Of a stretch of 32,269 bases of DNA, positions 17,659 to 26,572 are shown in pieces. The notes beneath the pieces are model-generated. The model had not been told where the DNA came from and searched no databases. It saw only the letters and a program-made list of their open reading frames with translations. A program made the position numbers and the translations under genes. Each line of letters begins with the position of its first letter. Positions within the stretch are counted from its first letter, which is position 1. This DNA is from an uncultured Aureimonas sp. (GTDB taxonomy: Bacteria > Pseudomonadota > Alphaproteobacteria > Rhizobiales > Rhizobiaceae): contig NZ_CAJYIU010000026.1 of the NCBI RefSeq assembly GCF_913775355.1, forward strand, positions 1-32,269. The letters run 5' to 3'.

Positions 17659-19110
17659 GTGAACTTGTCGATGAACCTCCAGGTGCGTCAGAGCCAGTCG
17701 CTCACGATGACGCCCCAGCTCCTGCAGTCGATCCGTCTTCTGCAGTTCCACCACGTCGAGCTCCTCGCCTTCCTGCAGCGCGAGGCCGACGCGAACCCGC
17801 TTCTCGAACTCGTGGCCCCTGCCGAAGTCGCCCCGCCGCCGCCGCCGGCGGAGCCCGCCCTGCCGGCCGCCGACCCGGTGCCGCTCTCCGGCTGGCAGGA
17901 CGACGGTTCGGCGTTCCGGGACGGCGCCGGGCCGGAGGGCGAGCGTCATCCGGACGCCGCGGACCGTCTTCTCGACGCGCGCGGCATGGGCTCTGCCGCC
18001 CCCGGCCCCGATGCGGGGTCCTGGGAGGACCGGATCGGCGAGGATGCGCCCTCGCTGCACGCCCATGCGCTCGCCGAGATCGCGGAGGTCTTTCCGCAGG
18101 GCGAGGAGCGCCGGCTGGCCGAGCTCTGGTTCGCCGATCTCGACGCCTCCGGCTTCCTCGATGCCGACCTTGGTCTGCCCGCCGATCTCCTGCCGCTTCT
18201 CGTCCGCCTGCAGGACGAGGCCGAGCCGGCCGGCCTCTTCGCCCGCTCGCTGGAGGACTGCCTCGCCATCCAGCTGCGCCGGCAAGACCGCTTCGACCCG
18301 GTGATGGCGACCGTCGTCGCCAACCTGCCGCTTCTCGCCAAGCGGGACTTTGCCGCCCTCTCGCGCCTCACCGGTGAGAGCGAGGCGGAGCTTCTCGACA
18401 TCCTCGGCGAAATCCGCGGGCTCGATCCGCGGCCGGGCTCCGCCTTCTCGCTCGCGGCTCCGGCGGTCGTCGTGCCCGATGCCGTCGTGACGCGCGAGGC
18501 GTGCGCGCCGAACGGCTGGCGGGTGTCGCTCAACCCGGAGGCCTTCCCGCGCCTTCGGGTGCATCTGGAGCGTGGCGGGGCGGCAGGCGCCGAAGAGCGC
18601 ACGTTCCTCGCCCAGTGCCGGCAGTCCGCCGGCTGGCTGCAGCGCTCGCTCGAGGGGCGCGCGCGCACGATCCTCAAGGTCGCCGACGAGATCGTGCGCC
18701 AGCAGAGCGCCTTCCTGTCGCGCGGCGGCGGCCATCTGAAGCCGATGACGCTGATGGACGTGGCGGCGGCCGTCGGCATGCACGAATCGACGATCAGCCG
18801 CGTCACGGCCGGCAAGTATCTCGCGACACCGCGCGGGACGATGGAGATGAAGGCCTTCTTCTCCGGGGCGATCGCCGCCAGCGACGGGGGCGACGCGCAT
18901 TCGGCCGAGAGCGTGAAGCTGCGCATCCGCGCGCTCGTCGCCGCGGAGGGCGCCGGCGGCGTCCTGTCCGACGACGATATCGCCGCGCGGCTGAAGGAGG
19001 AGGGCATCGATCTCGCCCGGCGCACCGTCGCCAAATACCGCGAGGCGCTCGGCATCGCCTCCTCGGTGCAGCGGCGCCGCGAGATGAAGGCGCGCCGGCT
19101 CGCCGTCTGA
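17659..19110 (+). CDS. rpoN: RpoN, RNA polymerase sigma-54 factor
   Basis: RpoN recognises -24/-12 promoters and needs ATP-driven activators; in alphaproteobacteria it controls nitrogen use, C4-dicarboxylate uptake and motility genes. The glutamine/leucine-rich activator region I is at the N-terminus (MNLQVRQSQSLTMTPQLLQSIRLLQ), an acidic, proline-rich region II follows, then the core-binding domain, the helix-turn-helix (LMDVAAAVGMHESTISRV) and the RpoN box ARRTVAKYRE near the end. GTG at 17659 (483 aa) is selected because GGAGG lies 6 nt before it; the in-frame TTG at 17641 overlaps that site and is unlikely. Confidence 0.96.
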   Translation: MNLSMNLQVRQSQSLTMTPQLLQSIRLLQFHHVELLAFLQREADANPLLELVAPAEVAPPPPPAEPALPAADPVPLSGWQDDGSAFRDGAGPEGERHPDAADRLLDARGMGSAAPGPDAGSWEDRIGEDAPSLHAHALAEIAEVFPQGEERRLAELWFADLDASGFLDADLGLPADLLPLLVRLQDEAEPAGLFARSLEDCLAIQLRRQDRFDPVMATVVANLPLLAKRDFAALSRLTGESEAELLDILGEIRGLDPRPGSAFSLAAPAVVVPDAVVTREACAPNGWRVSLNPEAFPRLRVHLERGGAAGAEERTFLAQCRQSAGWLQRSLEGRARTILKVADEIVRQQSAFLSRGGGHLKPMTLMDVAAAVGMHESTISRVTAGKYLATPRGTMEMKAFFSGAIAASDGGDAHSAESVKLRIRALVAAEGAGGVLSDDDIAARLKEEGIDLARRTVAKYREALGIASSVQRRREMKARRLAV

Positions 19111-19274
19111 CGCGTTCCGGGATTTTCGAGCGCGCGGGCCTTGGCCCCGTCACCGATTTGGGATCGAATGATTCCCCCGGCAGGCCGGAACGAAATGGTC
19201 GCGCGAAGTCTTCGATATGACGGCGACCAAGAGACTTCGAAGGCCCGTCGCCGGACGAATGGAAGGAGACACGA

Positions 19275-19850
19275 ATGGGACTTCGCGTATCAGGCCGACA
19301 CATGGACGTCGGCGAAGCCTTTCGCTCGCGCATCGAGGATCGGCTGAACGACTTGGTCGCCAAGTACTTCGACGGAAACTTCTCCGGCGCCACCGTTCTG
19401 TCCAAGGAGGGCGCGCGCTACAGCGCGGACATCACGCTCCATCTGGACAGCGGCGTCGACTTTCAGGCCACCGCCGATACCCACGACCCGGAATCGAGCT
19501 TCACCGAAGCGTCCGAAAAGATCGAGAAGCGCCTGCGACGCTACAAGCGCCGCCTGAAGGACCACAAGGCGAACGCAGCGGCATCGCGCGAGATTGCCTA
19601 CACGGTCATCAGCTCGGTGCCCGAGGAGGATGACGAGGTGCCGGAGGACTTCGCGCCCGCGGTGATCGCCGAGACCTCGCTCGTCATGGGCACGATGAGC
19701 GTCGCCAGCGCCGTGATGGAACTCGACCGCCGAGACGGGCCGGTCGTGGTGTTCAAGAACGGCGCCACGGAGGAGGTCAACATCGTCTATCGCCGCCCGG
19801 ACGGCAACGTCGGCTGGATCGACCCCTCGACATTGCGGGCCCGGGTCTGA
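19275..19850 (+). CDS. hpf: Long-form hibernation-promoting factor (HPF/RaiA family)
   Basis: Long HPF dimerises 70S ribosomes into 100S particles in stationary phase. The N-terminal domain (MGLRVSGRHMDVGEAFRSRIEDRL, then IEKRLRRYKRRLKDHK) is the S30AE ribosome-binding fold, and the last 55 or so residues (VMELDRRDGPVVVFKNGATEEVNIVYRRPDGNVGWIDP) are the dimerisation domain, which defines the long form. AAGGAG sits about 8 nt before the ATG. Position between rpoN and ptsN is the classic proteobacterial order. A 164-bp gap after rpoN leaves room for an own promoter. Total 191 aa, normal for the family. Confidence 0.94.
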   Translation: MGLRVSGRHMDVGEAFRSRIEDRLNDLVAKYFDGNFSGATVLSKEGARYSADITLHLDSGVDFQATADTHDPESSFTEASEKIEKRLRRYKRRLKDHKANAAASREIAYTVISSVPEEDDEVPEDFAPAVIAETSLVMGTMSVASAVMELDRRDGPVVVFKNGATEEVNIVYRRPDGNVGWIDPSTLRARV

Positions 19851-19868
19851 TACCCGCCGCACGGACGA

Positions 19869-19900
19869 TCGGCCGGACCCCAAAAGGTCCGGCCGACGTT
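19869..19900 (+). terminator. Terminator-like hairpin between hpf and ptsN
   Basis: A perfect 11-bp stem (TCGGCCGGACC at 19869-19879, GGTCCGGCCGA at 19886-19896) with loop CCAAAA is followed by CGTTTAT. It stands 19 bp after the hpf stop. It may end or attenuate the transcript, so ptsN could be read at a lower level or have its own start. Confidence 0.6.
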
Positions 19901-19996
19901 TATCGGCGTGTCCGGGAAGGGCTGCGCAAGGTTTGTCCGGCACGATCATCCCCGCCGAGGGCTGCGCGGACCGGTTGAGCGGAAGGCATTGACGAC

Positions 19997-20461
19997 GTGG
20001 AGCTGGCCGAACTGATCCGGGAGGACGCGATCCTTCCCTCGCTGAAGGCGCATTCCAAGAAGCAGGTGCTGCAGGACCTTTCCGAGCGCGCCGCCGCGCT
20101 GAGCGGGCTCGACGCACGCGACATCTTCGAGACCGTGATCGCCCGCGAGAAGCTCGGCTCGACCGGTATCGGCCACGGCATCGCCATTCCGCACGGCAAG
20201 ATCTCAGGTGTCCAGCGCATCCAGGGGGTCTTCGCGCGCCTTGCCAAGCCGATCGACTTCGAGGCGCTGGACGACCAGCCCGTGGACCTCGTCTTCCTCC
20301 TGATCGCGCCGGAAGGCTCGGGCGCCGACCACCTCAAGGCGCTTTCAAAGATCGCCCGCCTCCTGCGCGATCCGCGCACGGTGAACGAGTTGCGCGCCTC
20401 GCGCGACGCGAGTTCGCTCCACCACCTGATGACCCATCAGGCGCCGCCGCACGCGGCCTGA
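19997..20461 (+). CDS. ptsN: PtsN, nitrogen-PTS enzyme IIA
   Basis: IIANtr is the terminal phosphoacceptor of the regulatory PTSNtr and controls K+ uptake, nitrogen and carbon responses according to its phosphorylation. The 154-aa protein carries the phosphorylated histidine in GIAIPHGKIS (H66) and the family core GVFARLAKPIDFEALDDQPVDLVFLLIAPE. The start is GTG at 19997, with GGAAGG about 10 nt upstream. It is the last gene of the rpoN block. The donor in this pathway is an HPr, and an HPr gene occurs 9 kb away in this window. Confidence 0.94.
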   Translation: MELAELIREDAILPSLKAHSKKQVLQDLSERAAALSGLDARDIFETVIAREKLGSTGIGHGIAIPHGKISGVQRIQGVFARLAKPIDFEALDDQPVDLVFLLIAPEGSGADHLKALSKIARLLRDPRTVNELRASRDASSLHHLMTHQAPPHAA

Positions 20462-20472
20462 CGAGCGCGCAG

Positions 20473-20504
20473 AAAAAAACCGGCGCGGACAGGGTCCGGC
20501 CGGT
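20473..20504 (-). terminator. Intrinsic terminator of the hsp20-DUF1150 transcript
   Basis: On the minus strand, an 11-bp GC stem with one bulged base (20479-20504, ACCGGC/GCCGGT plus CGGAC/GTCCG) is followed directly by seven T residues. It lies 26 bp after the DUF1150 stop and also in the gap behind convergent ptsN. Strong form; the A-tract on the plus side makes it less effective in that direction. Confidence 0.85.
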
Positions 20505-20529
20505 CTCTCATCGGCTTATCGCTGCCAAG

Positions 20530-20778
20530 TCAGTGAATGCTGACCGTCAGCAGTTCGTTCTCGGTAGCGCTCGCCAGGATCGAACCGCGGTCGTCGGAGA
20601 CCGCCAGCGGCGTTCCGTCGGCGGAGAACAGCGCCCAGAGCTTCAGCCCCGGACGGATCGACTGGGCGGAGGGGAAACGGGCGCGAATGTCGTCGGAGGA
20701 CATGCGGCGCAGATAAGCCAGATGGCCTTCGCCGATGGAGGCGAGGTCGGACGGGGTGATCGAATTCGTACGGGTCAT
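20530..20778 (-). CDS. DUF1150 family protein
   Basis: This 82-aa protein of unknown function has the conserved DUF1150 sequence with AYLRRMSSDDIRARFP near the middle and ALFSADGTPLAVSDDRGSIL afterwards. The family is restricted to alphaproteobacteria and almost always follows an hsp20 gene, as here (43 bp gap, same strand), so it may be co-induced on heat shock. ATG at 20778 is chosen because GGAGA lies 7-8 nt upstream; the open frame continues seven codons further without a site. The role is unknown. Confidence 0.88.
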   Translation of the reverse strand: MTRTNSITPSDLASIGEGHLAYLRRMSSDDIRARFPSAQSIRPGLKLWALFSADGTPLAVSDDRGSILASATENELLTVSIH

Positions 20779-20821
20779 GGGCGTCTCCTGCAGAGGCAAA
20801 CGGGAGATCGGGTCCGAGGTT

Positions 20822-21277
20822 TCAATCCTCGACGGTAATCTCGATCTTTTTCACAACGCGCTCTGGCTCGGGCTTCACGAGATCGATCATCAGAAGACCG
20901 TTCTTCAGCTGGGCGCCGAGGATGCGCATGCCGTCCGCGAAGAGAAAGCTCTTCTGGAACTGGCGTGCGGCGATCCCCCGGTGAAGGAAATCGCGCTCCT
21001 CCCGGTCGCTCTGCGAGCCCCGGATCGTCAGCTGGTTGTCTTCCGTCGTGATCTCGAGGTCTTCCGTCTGGAAGCCGGCGACCGCAAGCGTGATGCGAAT
21101 GGCGGGTTCCCCGCCGGTCCCGTCGCGCGCAGCGCCTTCGCGCTCGCCCGGGGCACGGATGCGCTCGATGTTGAACGGGGGATAGCCATCGCTGGCCTTG
21201 CCCATCCGCTCGAGCATCCGCTCCACCCCGTCGAAACCGAGAAGCAGCGGACTGGAAAACGGCGTCATCCTGTTCAT
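20822..21277 (-). CDS. Small heat-shock protein Hsp20 (IbpA-like)
   Basis: This ATP-independent holdase has an alpha-crystallin domain running from about residue 55 (IRITLAVAGFQTEDLEITTEDNQLTIRGSQ) to GAQLKNGLLMIDLVKPEPE, the classical A-x-x-x-N-G-L/V-L motif, followed by a short tail. The N-terminus MNRMTPFSSPLLLGFDGVERML matches the rhizobial IbpA class. ATG at 21277 (151 aa) is used; the second Met three codons later has AACAGG right before it and is an alternative. A sigma-32-like promoter lies about 75-100 bp upstream. Cotranscribed with DUF1150. Confidence 0.93.
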   Translation of the reverse strand: MNRMTPFSSPLLLGFDGVERMLERMGKASDGYPPFNIERIRAPGEREGAARDGTGGEPAIRITLAVAGFQTEDLEITTEDNQLTIRGSQSDREERDFLHRGIAARQFQKSFLFADGMRILGAQLKNGLLMIDLVKPEPERVVKKIEITVED

Positions 21278-21351
21278 GTCACGGCAAGCCCTTGTCTCAA
21301 GCGACTTGTCGGTCGGGGCCCTGATGCGGCACCCCGCTCGACCTGTCAGAG

Positions 21352-21379
21352 ATATGGCGACCCGAAGAGCTGCGTTCAA
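21352..21379 (-). promoter_or_regulatory. Sigma-32 (RpoH)-like promoter for hsp20
   Basis: TTGAA (21379-21375), a 15-nt spacer and CGCCATAT (21359-21352) match the known RpoH pattern CTTGAA, 11-15 nt, CCCCATNT with only one mismatch in the -10 part; the leading C of the -35 is A. The leader then runs about 68 nt to the hsp20 ATG. Good fit to the expected heat-shock control of this gene; not tested. Confidence 0.6.
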
Positions 21380-21446
21380 TGCGCGCCGCCCTTCCGCGGC
21401 CCCGTCATCATTGAGCGCCGCAAAGATTGACGAAGGCTTGTTCCTC

Positions 21447-21938
21447 TCAGGTCACCGGGCCCGGCTTGAACTGCATGGCGACGCCGTTGATGCAGTGGCG
21501 CTTGCCGGTCGGCGGCGGTCCGTCGTCGAAGACGTGGCCGAGATGGCCGCCGCAGCGGGCGCAATGCACCTCGGTGCGCGGATAGACCAGGACGTAGTCG
21601 GTCCGGTTGCCGATGGCGCCGGCGACCGGCGCCCAGAAGCTCGGCCAGCCCGTACCGGAATCGAACTTCGTGGCGGAGGAATAGAGCGCGTTGTCGCAGC
21701 CCGCGCAGTGGAAGAGGCCGCTCGTCTTCACGTTGTTGAGCGGGCTCGAATAGGGCCGCTCGGTCGCCTCCTGGCGCAGCACCGCGTACTGGTCCGAGGT
21801 CAGGCGGCTCTTCCAGTCGGCATCGCTCAAGGTGAAGGGAAAGGTCTCGGCGTGGGCCGCGCCCCCGCCCCGCAGCGCGAAGGCCGAAGCCCCGAGCCCG
21901 AAGGCCGCGAAGCCGAGAAGGAACTGTCGACGCTGCAT
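21447..21938 (-). CDS. msrB: MsrB, methionine-R-sulfoxide reductase with twin-arginine-like signal
   Basis: MsrB reduces methionine-R-sulfoxide. Catalytic Cys149 lies in GKRHCINGVAMQF, and zinc is held by C78-C81 (CAGC) and C126-C129 (CARC); the family core WPSFWAPV and VHCARCGGHLGHVFDDGP is intact. Unusually, the N-terminus begins MQRRQFLLGFAAFGLGASAFA, a pair of arginines plus a hydrophobic stretch ending near AAHAE, suggesting export of the folded zinc protein by Tat. ATG at 21938 was chosen for the GGGAG 8 nt upstream. The protein has 163 aa, longer than cytosolic MsrB by this signal. Confidence 0.92.
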   Translation of the reverse strand: MQRRQFLLGFAAFGLGASAFALRGGGAAHAETFPFTLSDADWKSRLTSDQYAVLRQEATERPYSSPLNNVKTSGLFHCAGCDNALYSSATKFDSGTGWPSFWAPVAGAIGNRTDYVLVYPRTEVHCARCGGHLGHVFDDGPPPTGKRHCINGVAMQFKPGPVT

Positions 21939-21972
21939 GGCATGGCTCCCGTGGGTGGCGGATGAAACGGAA

Positions 21973-22004
21973 ACGGCCCCGCCCCCATGTGGAGGCGGGG
22001 CCGT
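21973..22004 (-). terminator. Intrinsic terminator of the fasciclin gene
   Basis: A perfect 11-bp stem (ACGGCCCCGCC at 21973-21983, GGCGGGGCCGT at 21994-22004) with a 10-nt loop; on the minus strand it is followed by TTCCGTTTC. It lies 20 bp past the fasciclin stop and 35 bp before the msrB start. Confidence 0.7.
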
Positions 22005-22024
22005 CGGTAATCCATAGGCCTTGA

Positions 22025-22582
22025 TCAGGGCATCAGTACGGTGTCGATGACGTGCACGACGCCGTTCTTCTGCATCACGTCGGCCTGGGTGACGGTCGCG
22101 ACATTGCCCTTGGCGTCGGTGATCGTCAGCTTCTTGCCCTTCATGGCGAGCGTCAGGGTCTCGCCCTCGACGGTCTTCACGACATGCTTGCCGCCGTCGT
22201 CCTTGATCATCTTCATCGCCGCCTCGGCCGTCGCCTTTGCCGGGACGACATGGTAGGTCAGGATCTTCGTCAGCATCGCCTTGTTCTCGGGCTTCACCAG
22301 CATCTCGACGGTGCCGGCCGGCAGCTTGGCGAAGGCCTTGTCGTCGGGCGCGAAGACCGTGAAGGGACCCTTGCCGTCGAGCGTCTTGACGAGGCCGGCC
22401 GCCTTCACCGCTGCCACCAGCGTCTTGAGGTTCTTGGCGTTCGGGGCATTCTCGGCGATCGTCTTGGAGGCGTACATCGGCGCGCCGCCGACCATCACGC
22501 TCTTGCCCTGAGCCATCGCGCCACCGGCCGTGCCGAGGAGGAGCGAGGCGACGACGACACTGCGGAACAGCTTGGAGATCAT
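22025..22582 (-). CDS. Exported fasciclin (FAS1) domain protein
   Basis: This 185-aa protein has a Sec signal peptide (hydrophobic about residues 8-22, ending GGAMAQ) and a single FAS1 domain: NLKTLVAAVKAAGLVKTLDGKGPFTVFAPDDKAFAKLP, then LTKILTYHVVPAK (the conserved YH box) and GVVHVIDTVLMP at the end. FAS1 domains are adhesion or matrix modules; the bacterial exported ones are of unknown partner, some linked to symbiosis or cell-surface interaction. ATG at 22582 has GGGGAA about 9 nt before it. It stands alone between terminators, so it is probably monocistronic. Confidence 0.9.
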   Translation of the reverse strand: MISKLFRSVVVASLLLGTAGGAMAQGKSVMVGGAPMYASKTIAENAPNAKNLKTLVAAVKAAGLVKTLDGKGPFTVFAPDDKAFAKLPAGTVEMLVKPENKAMLTKILTYHVVPAKATAEAAMKMIKDDGGKHVVKTVEGETLTLAMKGKKLTITDAKGNVATVTQADVMQKNGVVHVIDTVLMP

Positions 22583-22708
22583 GGGTTCGTTTCCCCTGTT
22601 GGGGCCCTCCCATCGAGGGGCGTCAGGAGCTACGAGGACATTGATGCGCCGGATGCAGAAAAAAACGCCCGGCCTCAAATTTTCTTTAAGACCCCGTGAT
22701 CGGAGCCT

Positions 22709-23152
22709 TCAGTCGTCGACGCGACCGCGCATCCGCTTGACCGTGGAACGCCCCTTCTTGGCCTCGAGGCGCCGCTCCACCGAGCCGCGCGTCGGGCGCG
22801 TCTTCTTGCGCGGCGGCGGGGGCGGCACGAGCGCTTCGCGGACGAGGGCGACGAGGCGCTCGCGCGCGTCCTCGCGGTTGCGCTCCTGCGTGCGGAAGCG
22901 CGAGGCCTCGATCAGCACCTCGCCGGCCTTGGTCGCGCGCTGACCGGCCAGCCGCAGGAGGCGCGCCTTGACCTCGTCGCCGAGGACCGTGGACGCCGCA
23001 CCCGCAAAGCGCAGCTGGACCGCGGTCGCCACCTTGTTGACGTTCTGGCCGCCGGGCCCGGCCGAGCGGATGAAGCTCTCATCGAGCTCGTCGTCGGGAA
23101 TGGTGATGCGGGCGTTCACGGGCAGGCCTTTGGCGGAACCGGGCTCTGCCAT
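22709..23152 (-). CDS. arfB: ArfB (YaeJ), ribosome-rescue peptidyl-tRNA hydrolase
   Basis: ArfB frees stalled ribosomes without a stop codon by entering the mRNA channel with its tail and hydrolysing peptidyl-tRNA with a GGQ loop. The 147-aa protein has IRSAGPGGQNVNKVATAVQLRF (GGQ at about 34-36) and a basic C-terminal tail (KKTRPTRGSVERRLEAKKGRS and KRMRGR) required for that function, so it is not a peptide-release factor, which would be longer. ATG at 23152 follows GGAGA at 9-10 nt. It lies downstream of pckA but past a strong terminator, so it is probably transcribed on its own. Confidence 0.93.
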   Translation of the reverse strand: MAEPGSAKGLPVNARITIPDDELDESFIRSAGPGGQNVNKVATAVQLRFAGAASTVLGDEVKARLLRLAGQRATKAGEVLIEASRFRTQERNREDARERLVALVREALVPPPPPRKKTRPTRGSVERRLEAKKGRSTVKRMRGRVDD

Positions 23153-23218
23153 GGGTCGCGTCTCCTCGAGCGTTCGCGGCGGCAACGCCGCCCTCTCCCC
23201 GTGGTTGCCGCAAACGAC

Positions 23219-23250
23219 AGGGGCCCGCAACCCGAAGGTCGCGAGCCCCT
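23219..23250 (-). terminator. Terminator of pckA with a UUCG tetraloop
   Basis: A 14-bp stem (AGGGGC outer arm, inner CGCGACC/GGTTGCG with one G-U pair) closed by a UUCG loop on the minus strand; it starts 25 bp after the pckA stop and is followed by GTCGTTTG. The stem is very stable, the T-tract short. Confidence 0.65.
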
Positions 23251-23275
23251 GGCCTCCTCCCAGAGGTCTTGAGCG

Positions 23276-24886
<1,611 letters not shown>

Positions 24887-24900
24887 GTGCCTGCTCCTCG

Positions 24901-24952
24901 AAAAAACACCGGGCCGCCCCGGCATGAGCCAAGCAAGTATCGCCGATGCCGG
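24901..24952 (-). promoter_or_regulatory. Candidate attenuator in the pckA leader
   Basis: Reading the minus strand toward pckA, CCGGCAT (24952-24946) can pair with ATGCCGG (24925-24919). The CCGG of that second segment also begins CCGGG (24922-24918), which pairs with CCCGG (24913-24909) around a GCGG loop. Six T residues (24906-24901) then follow, before the ribosome-binding site. Thus a terminator-like hairpin and an alternative hairpin share the same bases, the logic of an attenuator. The terminator stem is only 5 bp, so this is tentative. Confidence 0.35.
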
Positions 24953-25028
24953 CGCGCGGCAACTGTCGAAAAGCTGCAGAAATACATGGCCTTCTCAATA
25001 TCAAACGATTTAAAACATGAGAGGACCC

Positions 25029-25057
25029 ATCTAAATCGGTTCAACGCTTGGCTTCAA
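25029..25057 (-). promoter_or_regulatory. Candidate sigma-70 promoter of pckA
   Basis: On the minus strand TTGAAG (25057-25052), a 17-nt spacer, and TTAGAT (25034-25029) give a good -35/-10 fit. It lies 143 bp before the pckA ATG. A GCTTGG/CCAAGC dyad (25046-25051 and 25068-25073) straddles the -35 box and a 22-bp-spaced AATCGG repeat (25034 and 25056) overlaps both boxes, suggesting control by a DNA-binding protein. Confidence 0.45.
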
Positions 25058-25184
25058 TCGGATTAACCCAAGCAAAAATAATTTCGCCTTTCGCCGCCGA
25101 TCCTGAGGGTTCTGCCGCGTGCCGGGGCACTTTTCGCCGCCCGGCGCGTTGAAGGGCCGAGTTTCAGGCAAGAAAGGACGAGAG

Positions 25185-25664
25185 ATGGCCGAGGCGGCAA
25201 CCGAGAAGTTCTGGGACATGATCGGCGACTTCGAGACCTGCATGGTCACGACGCGCGACGGCCGGCAGCTGCGCTCGCGCCCGATGGCGCCGAAGATCTC
25301 GCGCGAGCGCGGCGAGATCCTGTTCGTCACCGACCGCAGTTCCCACAAGGTGGACGAGATCCAGGCGGACGATCAGGTCGCCTGCTCCTTCGTGAAGAAG
25401 GAAGAGTATGTCGCCGTCTCCGGCACCGCGAGCGTGACGACCGATCGCGCCCGCATCGAGGAGGCGTGGGACGCAGAGGCCGAAGCCTGGATGCCGGGCG
25501 GGAAGAACGGGCCGGACACGGCGATCCTCGTGGTCCGCCCGCATCAGGCCGAAATCTGGGACGTGACCTCGAACAAGATCTCGCAGGCCTGGGAGTTTGC
25601 GAAGGCCTATGTCGGCGACAAGCCGCGGCCGGACACCACGGAGAACATCAAGGTCGACCTCTGA
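25185..25664 (+). CDS. Pyridoxamine 5'-phosphate oxidase-like flavin-fold protein
   Basis: This 159-aa protein is a split-barrel FMN-binding protein of the general stress 26 / pyridoxamine phosphate oxidase-like group. Segments: EKFWDMIGDFETCMVTTRDG, LRSRPMAPKISRERGEILFVTDRSSHKVDEI, DDQVACSFV and VAVSGTASVT, typical of the single-domain GSP26 members. These proteins bind FMN or related cofactors; the reaction is unknown and pyridoxal metabolism should not be assumed. ATG at 25185 follows AAAGGA at about 7 nt. It sits between pckA and chvI, where rhizobial genomes usually have these two adjacent. Confidence 0.85.
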   Translation: MAEAATEKFWDMIGDFETCMVTTRDGRQLRSRPMAPKISRERGEILFVTDRSSHKVDEIQADDQVACSFVKKEEYVAVSGTASVTTDRARIEEAWDAEAEAWMPGGKNGPDTAILVVRPHQAEIWDVTSNKISQAWEFAKAYVGDKPRPDTTENIKVDL

Positions 25665-25854
25665 ATCGGCTCGCGCGGGCGTTCCGACGGGACGCGGAAA
25701 TGCTTTAGGCGTTGCAAAAGCGCCACGAACGCCACATTTCCCCTTCAGACAGGGAATCGGGTCCGCGTCGGCGACGATGCGGATACCGGGCGTTTCCGGC
25801 GCTTCGCTCAGTCGAAGGCGAGCGCCCGCCCGCCGGAACAGGAGTTGAGACGAG

Positions 25855-26559
25855 ATGCCGACGATCGCGCTGGTGGATGACGACCGCAACATCCTGACAT
25901 CCGTGTCGATCGCGCTGGAGAACGAGGGCTACCGGGTCGAGACCTACACCGACGGCGCCTCGGCGCTGGAGGGCCTGTCGGCCCGGCCGCCGCATCTGGC
26001 CATCTTCGACATCAAGATGCCGCGCATGGACGGCATGGAGCTCCTGCGTCGCCTCCGCCAGAAGAGCGACCTGCCGGTGATCTTCCTGACCTCGAAGGAC
26101 GAGGAGATCGACGAGCTCTTCGGTCTCAAGATGGGGGCCGACGACTACATCCGCAAACCCTTCTCGCAGCGGCTTCTCGTCGAGCGCGTGCGCGCGATCC
26201 TGCGGCGCGGCGCCCCGCGCGAGGCGGTGGCGGGCAAGCCGGGGGCGGCGCCCGAATCCTCGCTCGAGCGCGGCCAGCTCGTGATGGACCAGGAGCGCCA
26301 CACCTGCACCTGGATGGGCCAGCCGGTGACGCTCACCGTCACCGAGTTCCTGATCCTGCACTCGCTTGCCCAGCGCCCCGGCGTCGTGAAGAGCCGTGAC
26401 GCGCTGATGGATGCGGCCTACGACGAGCAGGTCTACGTCGATGACCGCACGATCGACAGCCACATCAAGCGCCTTCGCAAGAAGTTCAAGGCGATCGACG
26501 ACGACTTCGACATGATCGAGACGCTCTACGGCGTGGGCTATCGCTTCCGCGAAGTCTGA
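25855..26559 (+). CDS. chvI: ChvI, OmpR-family response regulator
   Basis: ChvI is the transcription factor of the ChvG-ChvI acid/envelope system essential in rhizobia and Agrobacterium. The 234-aa protein has an N-terminal receiver (acidic pocket VDDD, phospho-acceptor D52 in [10 protein letters not shown], conserved K101 in RKPF) and a C-terminal winged helix with [25 protein letters not shown] and [23 protein letters not shown] is about 10 nt before the ATG. chvG starts 14 bp downstream. Identification as ChvI rather than another OmpR regulator rests on the chvG-hprK neighbours and the sequence of the wing. Confidence 0.95.
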   Translation: MPTIALVDDDRNILTSVSIALENEGYRVETYTDGASALEGLSARPPHLAIFDIKMPRMDGMELLRRLRQKSDLPVIFLTSKDEEIDELFGLKMGADDYIRKPFSQRLLVERVRAILRRGAPREAVAGKPGAAPESSLERGQLVMDQERHTCTWMGQPVTLTVTEFLILHSLAQRPGVVKSRDALMDAAYDEQVYVDDRTIDSHIKRLRKKFKAIDDDFDMIETLYGVGYRFREV

Positions 26560-26572
26560 CGGGCCGCCGGCC

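Noticed and set aside
19187-19213. GGAAC followed by TCTT upstream of hpf as an EcfG stress promoter.
   Set aside because: The -10 deviates at two or more bases from CGTT, so the match is too weak.
25679-25695. GCGTTCC/GGGACGC hairpin after the flavin-fold gene as a terminator.
   Set aside because: Seven-base stem with one G-U pair and no T-tract; not convincing.
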